The notes: generated from the letters alone by a model not told the origin. 64,000 nucleotides of DNA from Nymphaea colorata (GCF_008831285.2 NC_045145.1:10230802-10294801), one strand, 5' to 3'. Counted from the stretch's first letter, positions 33,085-44,675 are shown. A program made the numbers and translations.

Positions 33085-33420
33085 CTAGGCAGACATGATA
33101 TTATTATGTATACAAATGCAAAATGGGCAGGTGATCCTAGTGGACAAAGGTCAGATCCAGGATATTATATCTCTGTTTGGAGTAGCAGGAAACAAAAGGT
33201 TGTTTCAAAATCAAATATTGAAGCAAAATACAAGTCTATGGCTGCTGACATGGATCAGACACATGTTGAGTGAATCAAGAGAGCTTGGCTCATCACCCTT
33301 AATGTGTGAAAACCAAAGTGCCACATGCATATCATTTAATCTCATTCACCATAGTCATATGAACATATTAAGAGAGATCAACAGGCAAAAGGGTCGAAGA
33401 TAGGGAAATTTAGCTTCATT
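33085..33420 (+). pseudogene. Copia RNase H fragment in APC2 intron 2
   Basis: In shifting frames it reads YTNAKWAGDPSGQRSDPGYY, SVWSSRKQKVVSKS, EAKYKSMAA and NQSATCISFN. This is the Copia RNase H block (ADWAGDP..RRS, RKQ..VARSS.EAEYR, DNQSA). The catalytic DADWAG is changed to TNAKWAG, so two acidic residues are lost. No LTRs were found nearby. Confidence 0.8.
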
Positions 33421-34537
33421 TTGTGCCAATTAAAAATCAAGCAATTAATCGTTTGAAATTGGAATACAAAAGGCTCTTATTTTCTTCCAGTTCAAAATCA
33501 AATAATTAATTTTTTGCAGAAGTGTGACAAAACGCACAGGTTCTAGTGGCAAGCTATCCATGGTTCAAGTCCAAGACCAACAGAGAAGTAGTTAAGACAT
33601 TGTGGGGTTTCAATGAAGTGTGATGAATCTGATTCAGATCCAAATGTCTTTCACATCATGCCTGACTGTACTTTTTATTGTGGGGTATGATTTTCTTTTC
33701 CTGTTTTGCAGGCTGAGCTATATAATGAATTATGTCTAGATCGCACCTGACATTTTGGAACGTGATTGCTTGGGCATCCCCTCTTCTTGTCCTTCCTGAA
33801 CTCCTCTGACTCAACTTTCAAGTTTCAACTGATCCTGGTGTTTCCTCAGAAATTTAACAAGGTACACTTTGGCATTAGTTAAAAGATGGTACTTAGATTT
33901 GAGCCAGGATTCTCATTCTATTTTCCTGAACTTTCTGATGTCGAAAGATTCAGGTGTTTTTCTCAGAAATCTAGTATGATACACTCCAAAATAGTTAAAA
34001 TACGATCCTTAGATCTAAATCAAAGGGCATATTCTGTTTAATGGTTAGTATGGTGGTCAGATGTTCCAAAATTTTGAAATCACTGTATATTGATTCTCAT
34101 TCAGCTTCCAGTTTTCACAATTATGATCAAGTAATGAGCTGATTGTGTTTTATTCTGTAGCAGTTTCTAACCTTTGATAAAAGCAGCAACATATTTTTTG
34201 TTTTAGACTCCTATACTAGCCACCCTTTTGTTTTAAAAGTCAAAACAAAGGCATTATCTAATTCCACAGGAACAACATGTATTTACAGTGAAAAGAGAAA
34301 TTACATAAAGCATAAACCAAGACTTTCTAGTTGGCCAATATACAAACATGATCAACTGACAGCAAAATGAAGTTTATACAAAAGAATCAATAATGAATTA
34401 TTAGAAAGCTTTCAGGATATGATAATCTAAAGCTTAGGTAGTCTGCCTATATAATTATATAAACTAATTGAACAGGAAAGGGAGAAGAAAAAAACAGATA
34501 TAGCCAATGAATAATGTCATAAACAGCTTCTATATAC
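33421..34537. other. APC2 intron 2, right part
   Basis: No gene is seen. About 34213-34300 is nearly identical to 35490-35565 inside transposon T2 (shared GCCACCCTTTTGTTTT and TCTAATTCCACAGGAACAAC). Confidence 0.45.
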
Positions 34538-34612
34538 TTGTGATGCAGAAAAATCATGACTGAAGTCAAATTCCTGCCAAAACTTCAATGCGCCCTTTTC
34601 CCCAAAAGATTG
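34538..34612 (-). CDS. APC2: APC2 exon 2
   Basis: A 75-nt exon (25 codons) reads QSFGEKGALKFWQEF followed by ten more residues. It matches the plant APC2 segment containing the FWQ motif that follows exon 1. The acceptor is TTTGCCAG|CAA and the donor is CAA|GTATAT, both phase 0, and the frame runs on from exon 1. No start codon is needed. The exon lies between intron 1, which holds transposon T2, and intron 2, which holds a Copia RNase H scrap. Confidence 0.85.
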
Positions 34613-35361
34613 CTGGCAAACAGAAAAAAGATAAGTTACATGGTTGATTTTGAAGGCTAAAGATCTTATGTTTTACTCAAAAGGAGGGGCAAGAAACTAG
34701 CTATGCTGTCAGTAAAAGAAAATGATATATGGGATCTGAACAAAGGAACATAATAGATGAAAAATAGAATGAAACAAGTGAAAAACTGTAAGAAGAAAAG
34801 ACCATAATTTGGGAGGACATATGTTCACTAAAATAGGGAAGTTTATGAATAAATGCAACAGAAAGCAACTTAAAGGAGAAAGATACATAGACAAGAATTT
34901 AGAATAACCTTTTAAATCATTCTCAATTCAATATGTTGTCAATTATGATATTAAACTCAGCTGATCATAGAACCCATAATACAAAGAAAGAAAACTCCTG
35001 GTAAGGTTATGACTAGATGCAACAGAAAGCAACTTAAAGGGGAAAGATACGTAGATGAGAATTTGGAATAAACTTTTCAAACATTCTCAATTTGAGAGTT
35101 GACGATAAGGTCAAATATGATAGTAAACTCAGCAGATCAAAGAACCCATAATACAAACGAAGAATATTACTGGTACTTCTAAATTCCAATAACACCAAAA
35201 GGATGCCCATAAACATAGCCTTGAGCATGAAATAAAGTTAGCAAGGCCTAGCACTATGATGCAACGACTAACATAGTGGTCATGTTGTCACTGGCGTATC
35301 GTAATGTCTATCGATCGGGCCTGGTAAGATGTCGTATTGTAAATTTGTAATGCATCACAAA
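34613..35361. repeat. APC2 intron 1 with a 164-bp tandem duplication
   Basis: ATGCAACAGAAAGCAACTTA starts diverged direct copies at 34853 and 35017, a period of 164 bp, each running to AGAACCCATAATACAAA and beyond. No coding sequence is seen. Confidence 0.7.
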
Positions 35362-36348
35362 CTATGTCACATAGGTACGGGTACGGGTGCCGGTGCGGGT
35401 ACGGGTACACAAAAAACTTGGGTACGGGGGTACGGCCGTACACACACATGTATATATGTCAAGATTTTTACAGAATCACTGAATCAGTCACTATTAGCCA
35501 CCCTTTTGTTTTGAAAGTCAAAACAAAGGCATTGTCTAATTCCACAGGAACAACATGAATTTACAGTGAAAACTTACTAAACATCCCCAAAGTCCCAAAC
35601 AGTGACGACTTTTACAGAATAACTTTGGCAAAATTTCCCCAAAATTGAACACGCTGTAAATAATGCACAAAAGGAAACAAAATTTCTATTGAACATGTTG
35701 TAAATAACACGCATAAAAGAACCGCCTCAACCGATGAGAAAACAAGCAATACCAGAATGTCAGATGCATATGAGAACAAATCTTATAGAGGAAAAAGCAG
35801 GAACGGAGGCGGCGTTTATAGCATCTCCAAGACAGATGAGGAAATGACGAAAAACTGAACTACATGCTTTAAGAAGTGAAGATCTCGCCGGTGGAAACGA
35901 CGTGTGCCGGTACCAGACAAATGGAAAGAAGAGCGCATTGACAGAAAATAGAAGAAATCGGCAAACGGAAGCAAATACCGTCCGACGTCGCCGCCGTTTG
36001 TCCACCCAACTCGATGGTCGCTGTCGTTCGTCCACCCAAGTCGCCGGTCGCCCCAGATGCTTCCTCTCGTTCGTGAAATGGGTAGAAGGAAGAAGATGTC
36101 GAGGGGTTTGGGGTTTTCTTCGACCAATTTAACGTTAGGTAATTTTTAAAAGTTAAAAACTTAAAATCGTTAAAATAAAAAATGGACATCTTTGGATTCG
36201 GTCAAAGTTGACCGAGTCCAAAAGTGGACCGATTTGAACCCAGGTACATTGACCGTACCCGGTACGCGTTGACCGAATTATTGGCGTACCCACGGGCGTA
36301 CCGGTACCCGTGCCCGTACCGTGTGGGTACTCCTTCCGTGTGACATAG
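35362..36348. mobile_element. hAT-like non-autonomous DNA transposon T2
   Basis: A 987-bp element with inverted ends CTATGTCACATAGGTACGGG and (inverse) CTATGTCACACGG. The flanking octamers ATCACAAA (35354-35361) and ATCATAAA (36349-36356) match at 7 of 8 bases. GGTACGGG / CCGTACC subterminal repeats, a GGTCAAAGTTGACCGAGTCC block and a GC-rich interior (GTCGCCGCCG, TCGCCGGTCGCC) are shared with T1. It has no transposase. It lies in APC2 intron 1 and contains about 80 bp also present in intron 2. Confidence 0.8.
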
Positions 36349-37994
36349 ATCATAAATGTAGCATAGTTATAAAATTAACTTTTTAATCCGAAATATTTTA
36401 AAAAGAAAATAGAGAAAAAATCAGAAAAATGGGACAAGCAAGAAAATAAAAAATCATAAAAAAATCAAGAAAAATGTATTTCATATAAAAAATACATCAC
36501 ACATAAAAAACGTTCATGATTCATCATACATAAGCCATAATATATTATTCAAAAATGAAAAATCAGACAATCAAATAATATAATAAGCATCCATCACAAG
36601 TTTGAAATGCTTTAAAATAGAATCTTAGATTACATCACAAGTTCATAATATATAATTATCATAATTCAACAACAACAACAACAACAATAATAATAATAAT
36701 AATCATCTTCATCTTCATCCTCATCTTCATTCTCATTAATGTCTTCAAATGGAATGTCCTCACCAACATCCCATGGCACCGCTCATTCAACAAGCTCTGC
36801 AGCTCCTTCAATGTTTAGAAAATCAAGATCATCATCATTAAGTATCGTGGATGTTCAGCCCAATGGTAGATTGTTTTTTTTCTGTAAACCTTGTTACCTC
36901 TTAGTTTTGGAAGGAATTCAGCAGGAAGAAACATGTAAGCTTTTTCTTGAAGTTCCCATACCATTCAGTTGATAGTCATGTCTAACCTACACCTCAATAG
37001 TGTTTATGTTCAACAATGAAGCAGAATCTTCAAATAATCAATGCCATATGTTTAACCCTTCATGACTTATCATGTTTTCTATGTATCAATAGTTCCATCT
37101 ACCGAACTGTGTACACGTACATGTATCCTACTGCCATTTTATAAGGGGCAATCCGTCAAGCCCTTGTGCTTTGTTTTTTGGAGCATCTCATTTTTCTAAT
37201 AACAGCCTCCTGTCATCCAAGCACTTTCGGATAAAAATGAAATCAAAACTGGCAACAAATGCCCTGGAGGATCTAGATACACTTTGGTAAATGACAAAGT
37301 TGGATAATACCTTACATACAAGAGTACCTCTACTGAAAATATTAGCTATGATATTCCAATATAGTTATGATATTCCAATATACCTCAGTTGCTAATTACC
37401 CATGGAGCATTTGCTACCACACGTGTTATAATTCCTACAGGCAATAATAACTTGACGTGTTTAGCAAAGGGACTTGCTTAAGAGCATCAAAGCTGGAGGG
37501 TATTTGGATTTTGATCATGAATTATGCCTTGGCATACTTTGATAAAGGTTTGTTCAATCCTAGCTGGAGAACTTTTAAAAAAAGGTTCTTATGTTTCTGA
37601 ATAAATAAAATGATAACAAAATGTTTCTGCGCTACATAATACATCAACAGTTAGCAACACAGACGGTGCCGGTAGCAAAATCTTTAAATGTACAAACTTT
37701 CCACCAAAGCGAGACAAGCCAGGAGATATGATGATTAAGAGACGATAAAGAACAACGGAAAAGCATCGCAACATTGGCAAGAAGATAATACTTGCAAGCA
37801 CCTTCTAGTGATCCACAGAGGCCACTCGCCTCAGAAACTGGAAGCTGTTGCAGAAATTACATTACCTTCTGAAATGCGACCTTGAACTTCCACAGCATCT
37901 CATAAACGCAGTAGAAGTGATAAATTCCTCTCGGAAGCATAAATAATCATCCGTGTGAAATATATTGGAGAACAAGTCCACTAAGAAGACGCAC
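36349..37994. other. APC2 intron 1, left of exon 1
   Basis: No element was identified. It has a simple-sequence tract at 36669-36740 (CAA, TAA, then ATCTTC units). No APC2 exon lies here: phase and protein continuity run from exon 1 directly to 34612. Confidence 0.5.
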
Positions 37995-38222
37995 CTCGAC
38001 AGCCTGAAGAATGTATTGCTGGATCAACGAAGCGAACCCATGTCTACTGAGAACCTTGACGTACGCGGTGAACTCGGACTCCACCGACGGGCCCCCGCAA
38101 CCACTCAAGAGTACGTCGAGGCACGCGCAGAATCCCTCCCAACTCTGGGCGATTTCGTTGATGGCGTCGCTGCCCAAGTTATCCAAAGCTCCTAATCTGC
38201 TTTCCGGGGCGCCTAAATCCAT
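37995..38222 (-). CDS. APC2: APC2 exon 1 (start codon exon)
   Basis: Coding exon 1 gives 76 codons starting MDLGAPESRLGALDN. It contains INEIAQSWEGFC and ends SLIQQYILQAVE, which match the N-terminal part of plant APC2. The start is the ATG at 38222-38220; a TTG four codons upstream is in frame but not a plausible start. The donor is GAG|GTGCGT, with the GT at 37994-37993, phase 0. The next coding exon begins QSFGEKGALKFWQEF, continuing the family alignment without a gap. The upstream 5' region is short before PIF element P1 begins, about 245 bp away. Confidence 0.88.
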
Positions 38223-38467
38223 CTTCCAGGACAATAATGTTGCCGCTAGCTAGAAAAACCCTGAACAGGCAAACCCGCAAGAAGGAAAGAGACAGGGAGG
38301 AAAGGAGAGAGAGAGAGAGAGAGCGTTTCGCGCCAGTAAAGTGGGGTTTGATCTTCCGCAAGGGCGGCGTCTCCGATATTCAGTTCAAAACCGTTCGTGT
38401 GCCACGAAGAGGAGGAACAGGACCGCCCTCTCCTCATCATTGTCCTGTTCCAATGGAGAAAACAGTA
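38223..38467 (-). promoter_or_regulatory. APC2 5' UTR / proximal promoter
   Basis: About 245 bp separates the APC2 start codon from the left end of PIF element P1. It holds a GA/CT repeat (38306-38323), the E2F-type site, and GC-richer sequence than the surrounding transposons. No clear TATA box was found. The transcription start cannot be placed from sequence alone. Confidence 0.5.
38326..38334 (-). promoter_or_regulatory. E2F-type site upstream of APC2
   Basis: TTTCGCGCC matches the E2F/DP consensus TTTSSCGC. It lies 104-112 bp upstream of the APC2 ATG, next to a GA repeat at about 38306-38323. E2F control is common for plant cell-cycle and replication genes. Function here is inferred from sequence and position only. 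Confidence 0.5.
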
Positions 38468-38579
38468 CTATGGTGTTTGATCAGGTTGGGAACGAACATT
38501 GTGTCTGTTTTGCTCTTCCTGGTGGCTCAGGAAACCTCGAAAAATATTTCTGAAAATAAGTTTCTTGAAATAAAGGAAT

Positions 38580-40178
38580 GAAAAAAAATCTTTTCGATTC
38601 TCATTTTGTGATATGTGAGATGACAGAAATAAATTTCCAAAAAAATGTTTATTGATAATAAAAGAACATATTTCCAGATTTATATAACACCATCTACTAA
38701 CTAAATTCTAAACTCTTGTCTACCAGGTATTGCTTAAATAATATTTAGTCGAACAGGTGTTGTATGCCCGTGTGCTAGCTGCGACTCAATGCCGTGTTGC
38801 GGATCAGTTGCTGCTCATATCAGCTTAAATAATATTTAGCCAAACTCGAGGCTTCATACGAGGTTATGTTATGCCAAGAAAATCAATCACAGAAAATGAA
38901 TGTGAGTGTATATTCAGCTGGATCCAAATTGCAGTACGATCATAGCCATACTTCAATATTGGGGTTCAAGTTGAGCCAGTATGAACAGATGCTCGATCTA
39001 TTGCTAGCTCCAGACCCAGTTAAATAATTGAACTCAGACTTAGTTTCAAGTTTTATATTCAGACCTGGGGCCAACCCAAACAACATCAGACAAAGATCAG
39101 CATGTGAAGTTTTCTACATAAATAAAAAGCTTTAGTATGAATGAACAGTTCTTTACCAGAATGTGAACAAGTCAGATTTGGTAGACAAGTAGTCCGGACT
39201 TGCTTATACACGCTTTCAAGCAGATCTTTATCGCCTTAGAGATCCATGCAAACAGGGTCTTAAAAGACGTTTTCCTGATTTCCCACATTTAGTTCATTAT
39301 CACAACTGAGCTGCTAAGCAAGAAATTGGGGAAAGTGCCCCTTTCCAAGGGTTCCTATATCAAAAGATAGCCGTCAATTTACTAGCCAAAAGTCTATATT
39401 TCGACCAGTTATCAGCATAACATATTGAAATTAACATAAAAAATTTGCCAGCTTTACACTTTCTGATGCACAAAATGGCACATCACACAAGAAATTGTTA
39501 CAATTTAAGATTAAAACGATAGTGCATGTTGTACAGCAAATAATCTTGTGTCTGCTACAACAATCTAATTAGTAACAATTGTCAACAAAACAGAGACTAA
39601 ATTGACTGCCAAAAAAAAAACTGTCAGGCTACAACAACAAAATAATGTATTCTATAGTTCTTTCAGAAATCCCACAACACAAAAAAGCTACATATAGTGA
39701 GTCATGTACAGATCCACCACAGCGGAAACAAAATTAATAAAATCACAATGACCACCACATGAATAGATTTGGAACTGGTAATTGACTATCCAGCTGTCTT
39801 CATGTCAACCTTCAAAGAATCATCATTTTCTTCAAGTGTGTTGACACACGTCATCCAAAAATTGTTGATTGTATTTCTTCATGTAGGTGTTGAAATGTGT
39901 TCTTGCTTCCGTAAGTGTGTTGAATGACCTATATAGTGCTCCCGGATATCGATGGACTTACGAGTGACATTCTTACCAACAGATAAATATGCCCCTTGAA
40001 CGACCCTCGAACACGACATATTACTTATGTCGGGGCTTCATCCTTGATTACCTATAAACATAAACATAAACATCACATTTTAACAAACATTAAAGCACAT
40101 GAGCTTATATTCTAATTACAACAACTAACAACAGTAAACCTTAAACAAATCAAACATATGAATAAATAATAATCATCA
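38580..40178. other. P1 region 3' of the transposase gene
   Basis: Mostly non-coding element interior. A short minus-strand stretch near 39800-40020 can be read as peptide (GAYLSVGKNVTRKS), perhaps an extra coding remnant of the element; I cannot assign it. Confidence 0.4.
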
Positions 40179-41484
40179 TCACAATAGAAAGTGTGTGTGA
40201 TAAGTTACTACACAACTACGATTTTGAAAATCCATGAACATTTGAAATGTTATTGATGTGCACAGGCCATTATTGGATCCCCGATGAATACTTTGTATTG
40301 CACGTTCAAGTTCAGTTAAAAACAGTGTACTCTCATTCGCATCGTCAGATGCACCTTCATCAACATCAAATTGTTCTGCTTGAGGATTATGGTCTATAAT
40401 GAAATTGTGTAGAACACACATGGCTAACACAATCGCAACTTGTTTACGATAAGAAAATGACACTTGTGCTTTGAGTATAGGAAACCGTCCTTTTAATAAA
40501 CCAAAAGCTCGTTCAACAGTTGTTCTTAACAATGAATGATGATGATTAAACAGTTCCTCTGCTGATGTAACACGTCGTGCGCCCGGTGCATTAAATTCAG
40601 AGAGATGGTATCGATGACCTCGATATAGAGTTAGTAAACCATGTATGTTTGGATATCCTCCATGATCGAGATAGTATTTCCCTACACAATACAGTTATTA
40701 GGAGTTTAACATTAAATAAATAGTAAGATAAGACCTATACAACAATCTATTAATTGTTTATGAAGGAGTAAATTGATATGTTAACCTGTAGGTATGACAA
40801 AAGGATCGATCTCATTATCTAGTACACTATATAATACTCTTGAATCTGTCGCACTGTCTTCCCAACCCGCCAAAATATAGTGGAGCCGCATGTCGAATCC
40901 AACTACAGCCAAGGCATTCTGTGAAAAAGTTCCTTTTCAATGTAATATGTGATTATGAATTAGCTTACCTTAATATGTGAGTGTCATCTATAGCTCCTAA
41001 GCAATCCTACATACAGTGGAAAATGCTAGTTGCACTGCATCTATACAATGTAATATGTGATTATGAATTAGCTTACCTTAACATATGGATAGAAACGAGG
41101 ATTGAGGTGGATTTTGGATGGAGTGTCATTGTTCGGTCGGCTGATGTATCCTTTCTCAATTGACATAGTGCTCATAGGATAAGTGTTGACATAGTTACTA
41201 ATTATTTGACCTGAGTGTTCCTCAATGCTGATTTTCCAACCATCTTCTACTAAAATTTTCTCTTTCAAGATACTGGAAAGTGTAATAAATGAGTAGCAAT
41301 CCATGCACAGTAAGTCCAAGCAATTCCTTGGATGGGCGTTAATGATATTATCAATAAATTGACTACCAGCATTTCCATATGGGTGAACAATTTGTCTACG
41401 CCGATTATGGTATCTAAAAAATATGATGACGAAGACAAACAACACTTTCATCATAGCATTTTCTCTTTCCTCATCTGACAACAT
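40179..41484 (-). pseudogene. P1 DDE transposase (PIF/Harbinger)
   Basis: It starts MLSDEERENAMMKV, then NCLDLLCMDCYSFITL, HLNPRFYPYVK, and the first catalytic Asp in DCLGAIDDTH (about 40990). The second is in GWEDSATDSRVLY (about 40850) and the Glu in VERAFGLLKGRFPILK. It ends CVLHNFIID. Compared with P2 about 25 residues are missing between ISIEE and HSGQIIS, removing the VGHN.RNR helix region. A 27-bp stretch (TGTAATATGTGATTATGAAT) is duplicated at 40959 and 41049 beside the intron. Probably inactive. Confidence 0.82.
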
Positions 41485-41687
41485 GACTACAACACTGGGT
41501 AGCACAGACAAGAAGTAACTTTCATCATGTCTAATAATACCATCTATGAATAAAACATTCTAATATGCAAAGCGGAATGTTGACAAACAGCCATAAAACA
41601 ACCATATATGTATGAAATATAAAGCAACTTAAGTTGGAATGAACAAAACATTGAATTATAAAGATATAGGAGAATATGTACTACTTG

Positions 41688-42685
41688 CTATTGATGATTG
41701 AGATTAAGCAGCAACCAAGGCACATGTTCATGAGGCTCAAGGTTGAGGAAGGTGAGCGGCTTATCTCCATGCTTCGTTAGTGTCAGGGCTCTTAAATGCA
41801 TGCTGTTATCAATCTCTCCTGAGTTGAGAATTTCATGCAATATAAGTGCACATTTATTGTTCGTTTGTGCTCGAGATGTGTTTATGATTGTTCAAAACTA
41901 TCGGCTATGTCATGCAATAGCATTCGATAGTCCTCATCAATTGTACTTAATCTTGCTCTTTTATTTGATGAATTCATGGTCACACTTTCTGATGGAGTAG
42001 GTTGTGAATCGTGTTGACCGTGTGTTGATAATGGTATAGGATAATTACTGTTCAAAATTTGTGTAAAAGATACATTTTCATCAACATTTATCCCAAAATC
42101 ATTTGTATGGGTTATAGGGGTCTCAGATGCAGGATTAGCCTCACAGTCTTCAGTCATCATGTATGAAGTACAATCATAACTGCTATGACCTGTGACAGTT
42201 GACTGGCCATACACTTCATGTAACTCCTCATAGTGTTTCCATTTTTGCCCTCCTTTGAATTTGCGCCTGTCAAGGAATTTCTGCAATTTGGTTCTTAGTC
42301 ACATATGTTGGATATAGTAATTGACATGATGATGAATTTCATACACTAAATGTTCCCATACTTACCTGAATGTAGACGGCCCAAACTTTATTATCAACAT
42401 CTACACACTTGTTTGTTGGGTCCCAACCAAACCCGCTTGTTGCCAAAATTTGCTTGCATATATTGTAGTCTGCTTTTGTACTCTTCAACTTGTTTTAATT
42501 TTTTCTGGCCCAAACCTTTGTATTATCTTTTGTTCAATTGCCTTATAAGCTTTTGCCTTTAAGTTGCAGCCTGACTTCATGCCAAGTAGTAGTCGTGATT
42601 GCTGAACTAGAAGATGTATAAGATATTCTAGTTGAGCATAACTCCATACGAGACTATCATTTCTTGAGTTGCTTGAACCTTCCAT
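41688..42685 (-). pseudogene. P1 Myb/SANT-like DNA-binding protein
   Basis: It starts MEGSSNSRNDSLVWSYAQLE at the ATG at 42685. A trihelix/Myb-type region follows, with YLIHLLVQQSRL, GFGWDPTNKCVDVDNKVW and AVYIQ. A donor (CAG|GTAAGT) at 42366 and an acceptor before 42280 give an intron, after which KFKGGQKWKHYEELHEVYGQ continues. It ends HVPWLLLNLNHQ. Plant PIF elements usually encode such a partner of the transposase. Defects compared with P2: loss of HFTV before EKIK with a frameshift, and a frameshift near 41893. Confidence 0.8.
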
Positions 42686-44287
42686 AACTACTACAATACA
42701 AAACAAAACAAGTAATTGAAACCCCCAAAACAAAACAAGAAAAATAGCATAATATGGCAGGCGTTAGTTTACAGACCCCTAAAATGTCAAGGAAGTTAGT
42801 GCAAGGGCCAATAGAATGAAGAATTCAAAATCTCTCTAAGGCTGTTCTACTCCAAGGCTGTTCTTTGCTGGTGTTGTGAACTCTATCTGTGAAACAGTTT
42901 CTTGGTTCCCTAATGCCACAACTAATTTGTCTACAAAAAAAAGTTCTAATGAGGAGGTTTGACATTTATTCGGCTGTAAAATTTTCAGAGTTTTTAGCAT
43001 AATTGGACTGATATCTGGTCCTTACCTAAGGCCGTCAATTCAACCACAGATAATTGTGTTAAGGGTGGAAAATTTGAATGAAAATTTCCTCAAAGCACTT
43101 TCTCGTGTTCAAGAGATACGTACCAACTACAAGATACTGCTTAGAACACATCATCAGGTATTTATCTTCCTTTATTTATTGTCAATGCATATTACTAATG
43201 TGCCTATATATGCATGAATCGTCATACATTCAATAACCTGATGATCATCTACAAAGACGTGGACACTTTCTGTCTCATAGATCTGTCTCTGGTGGTTTTT
43301 TCTTTCATGGGTTAATTTTGGTGTTTATCAAGGTCTTGGTGTTCTTTTATAGTGTCAGCATAATGAAAGAACCCCTGTGATGGGAATGTTCTAATCATAG
43401 TTTAATTTTCAAAATTTGATATTGGGATGGAAATCTCTGGGTTGTGAAGATGCACTATATGTAGCTTATAAAGAGTTTAGTTCCTAGATCTTTGACATTT
43501 GTTTATCTTTATGTGAGGCAGTTTTTGTTTGGTTTGGCTCATCTCTTGTAACACATTTGTGTGTCCCTGTAATGTAAGTTGGACTAATCGGAAAAGTTCA
43601 TGCAGATGTGCTTCCCTTCCTAAAGATTGGCATTAGGGATAGAATTCATGATAAATATTAAAAGGTAGTTGTATCCAGTTCTGAAGCTCTTTAACAAATG
43701 CAAATTTTTTACAGCAGTGTCTAGACAAAATTCATAAAGAAAAAGCAACCAGCTACAACAAATTAAAGCAAAGGAATTTGCCTTATGCTATGTCGCAAGG
43801 TGCAGGATAGAAGCTTAGATTTTATACATGCGATTGTAATAAGGACATTGAAACCAAAAAACGTGTGCAGAATGGATAGGAAACATGCAATGAAAAACAA
43901 CAACCAAAAATCAAATGCCAAACCAATCACATAATAAGGCAAAAGGGGTCTCGATGATCATTAATCAGGAAGGAAAATAACAATAGAGAAAAATATGGAA
44001 GAGGAGGAGGATCAGTTCCAGGAAGCAACAAAGAAGAAGAACAAAGTCAAGGAAAAGAGCAAGAGATAAACAAAATGAAAAGGACGCTTTCTACTACTAG
44101 GACGGGAGAGAGAGTTGTTGAAGAAACTTCTATTAGAAAATGAAAACCCCCACCTGATTGTTTTTTCAGCCCTTGCAACGAGTTGACAATGTTATGGCAA
44201 CTCAAGCAGATCCACTAAGCGAGCAACAAGTCTGTGTTATGGTGGAAGAGATAGAAATGCAGAGTCAACGGATCACCAGCAACAAAC

Positions 44288-44331
<44 letters not shown>

Positions 44332-44675
44332 ACCTACACTTCAGGTGAGTGAGACGACGAGGGAGATGACAAGGGGTTTTCCTTTTCAGTGTTGAGGGAG
44401 TGGTGTGGGTTGAGGCAGCAGCGGAGGACAAAGATGAGAAGAGGAAGATGAGGAGAGCCCTAGATGCGAAGAGGAGAAGCCCTAACGGGTAGAAAAAATA
44501 TTTCCGAAAAAATATTTCCACCCCCAAGGGTGGAAAGAAATTTCCAAAAAAATATTTCCGAAAATGATCGCAATGGTTACATTTTCCTTCCCTAGTTTGA
44601 TGGGGAGGAAATTTTTTAAAAATTTGAATTTTTTTCCCTGGTGAACAGTATATTTCTCATGCATCAAACATGCCC
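42686..44675. other. P1 region 5' of the Myb-like gene
   Basis: No gene is seen. It includes (GA)n at 44288-44327 and the right terminal region. Promoter elements for the element genes would lie here, but none could be identified. Confidence 0.4.

Larger units (their letters stand above)
8254..38222 (-). other. APC2: APC2 gene (5' half; six exons in window)
   Basis: This span is the minus-strand gene for anaphase-promoting complex subunit 2, the cullin-like scaffold that pairs with the RING subunit APC11 in the cell-cycle ubiquitin ligase. I identified it from six exons whose translations follow the known plant APC2 order, for example EEICSLKKHQEKCLSFL, KRRLEEL, AYASAIFLLLK, KEWIQ and FAYETLQDLRIAKLF. 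All introns have GT/AG borders and matching phases (0, 0, 1, 0, 0, 2). Summed exons give 1127 nt, about 376 residues. Plant APC2 is about 860-870 residues, so the cullin-homology and C-terminal winged-helix parts must lie left of position 1. Introns are about 3.4, 2.2, 8.4, 0.12 and 14.8 kb, then more than 8.2 kb. The four longest each contain transposons, and the 2.2-kb intron has one Copia scrap. Confidence 0.9.
38468..44675 (-). mobile_element. PIF/Harbinger element P1
   Basis: About 6.2 kb upstream of APC2, carrying a Myb/SANT-like gene and a DDE transposase gene, both on the minus strand. The right end is CATCAAACATGCCC followed by TTA. Subterminal sequence at both sides aligns with P2: AAAATATTTCTGAAAATA at 38538 versus 44716, and GCCCTAACGGG at about 44480 versus 50071. 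The exact left end is uncertain; a TGTTTGAT motif at 38473 suggests about 38468. A (GA)n tract is at 44288-44327. It lies about 245 bp from the APC2 ATG. Confidence 0.75.

Noticed and set aside
36669-36740. CAA/TAA/ATCTTC tract considered as a coding Gln/Asp-rich region
   Set aside because: Simple-sequence tract within APC2 intron 1, without a supported exon.
37866-37898. A 33-bp GT/AG-bounded candidate exon reading MLWKFKVAFQK
   Set aside because: Exon 1 joins the exon at 34612-34538 in phase and in family order (AVE + QSFGEKGALKFWQEF), leaving no room for it.
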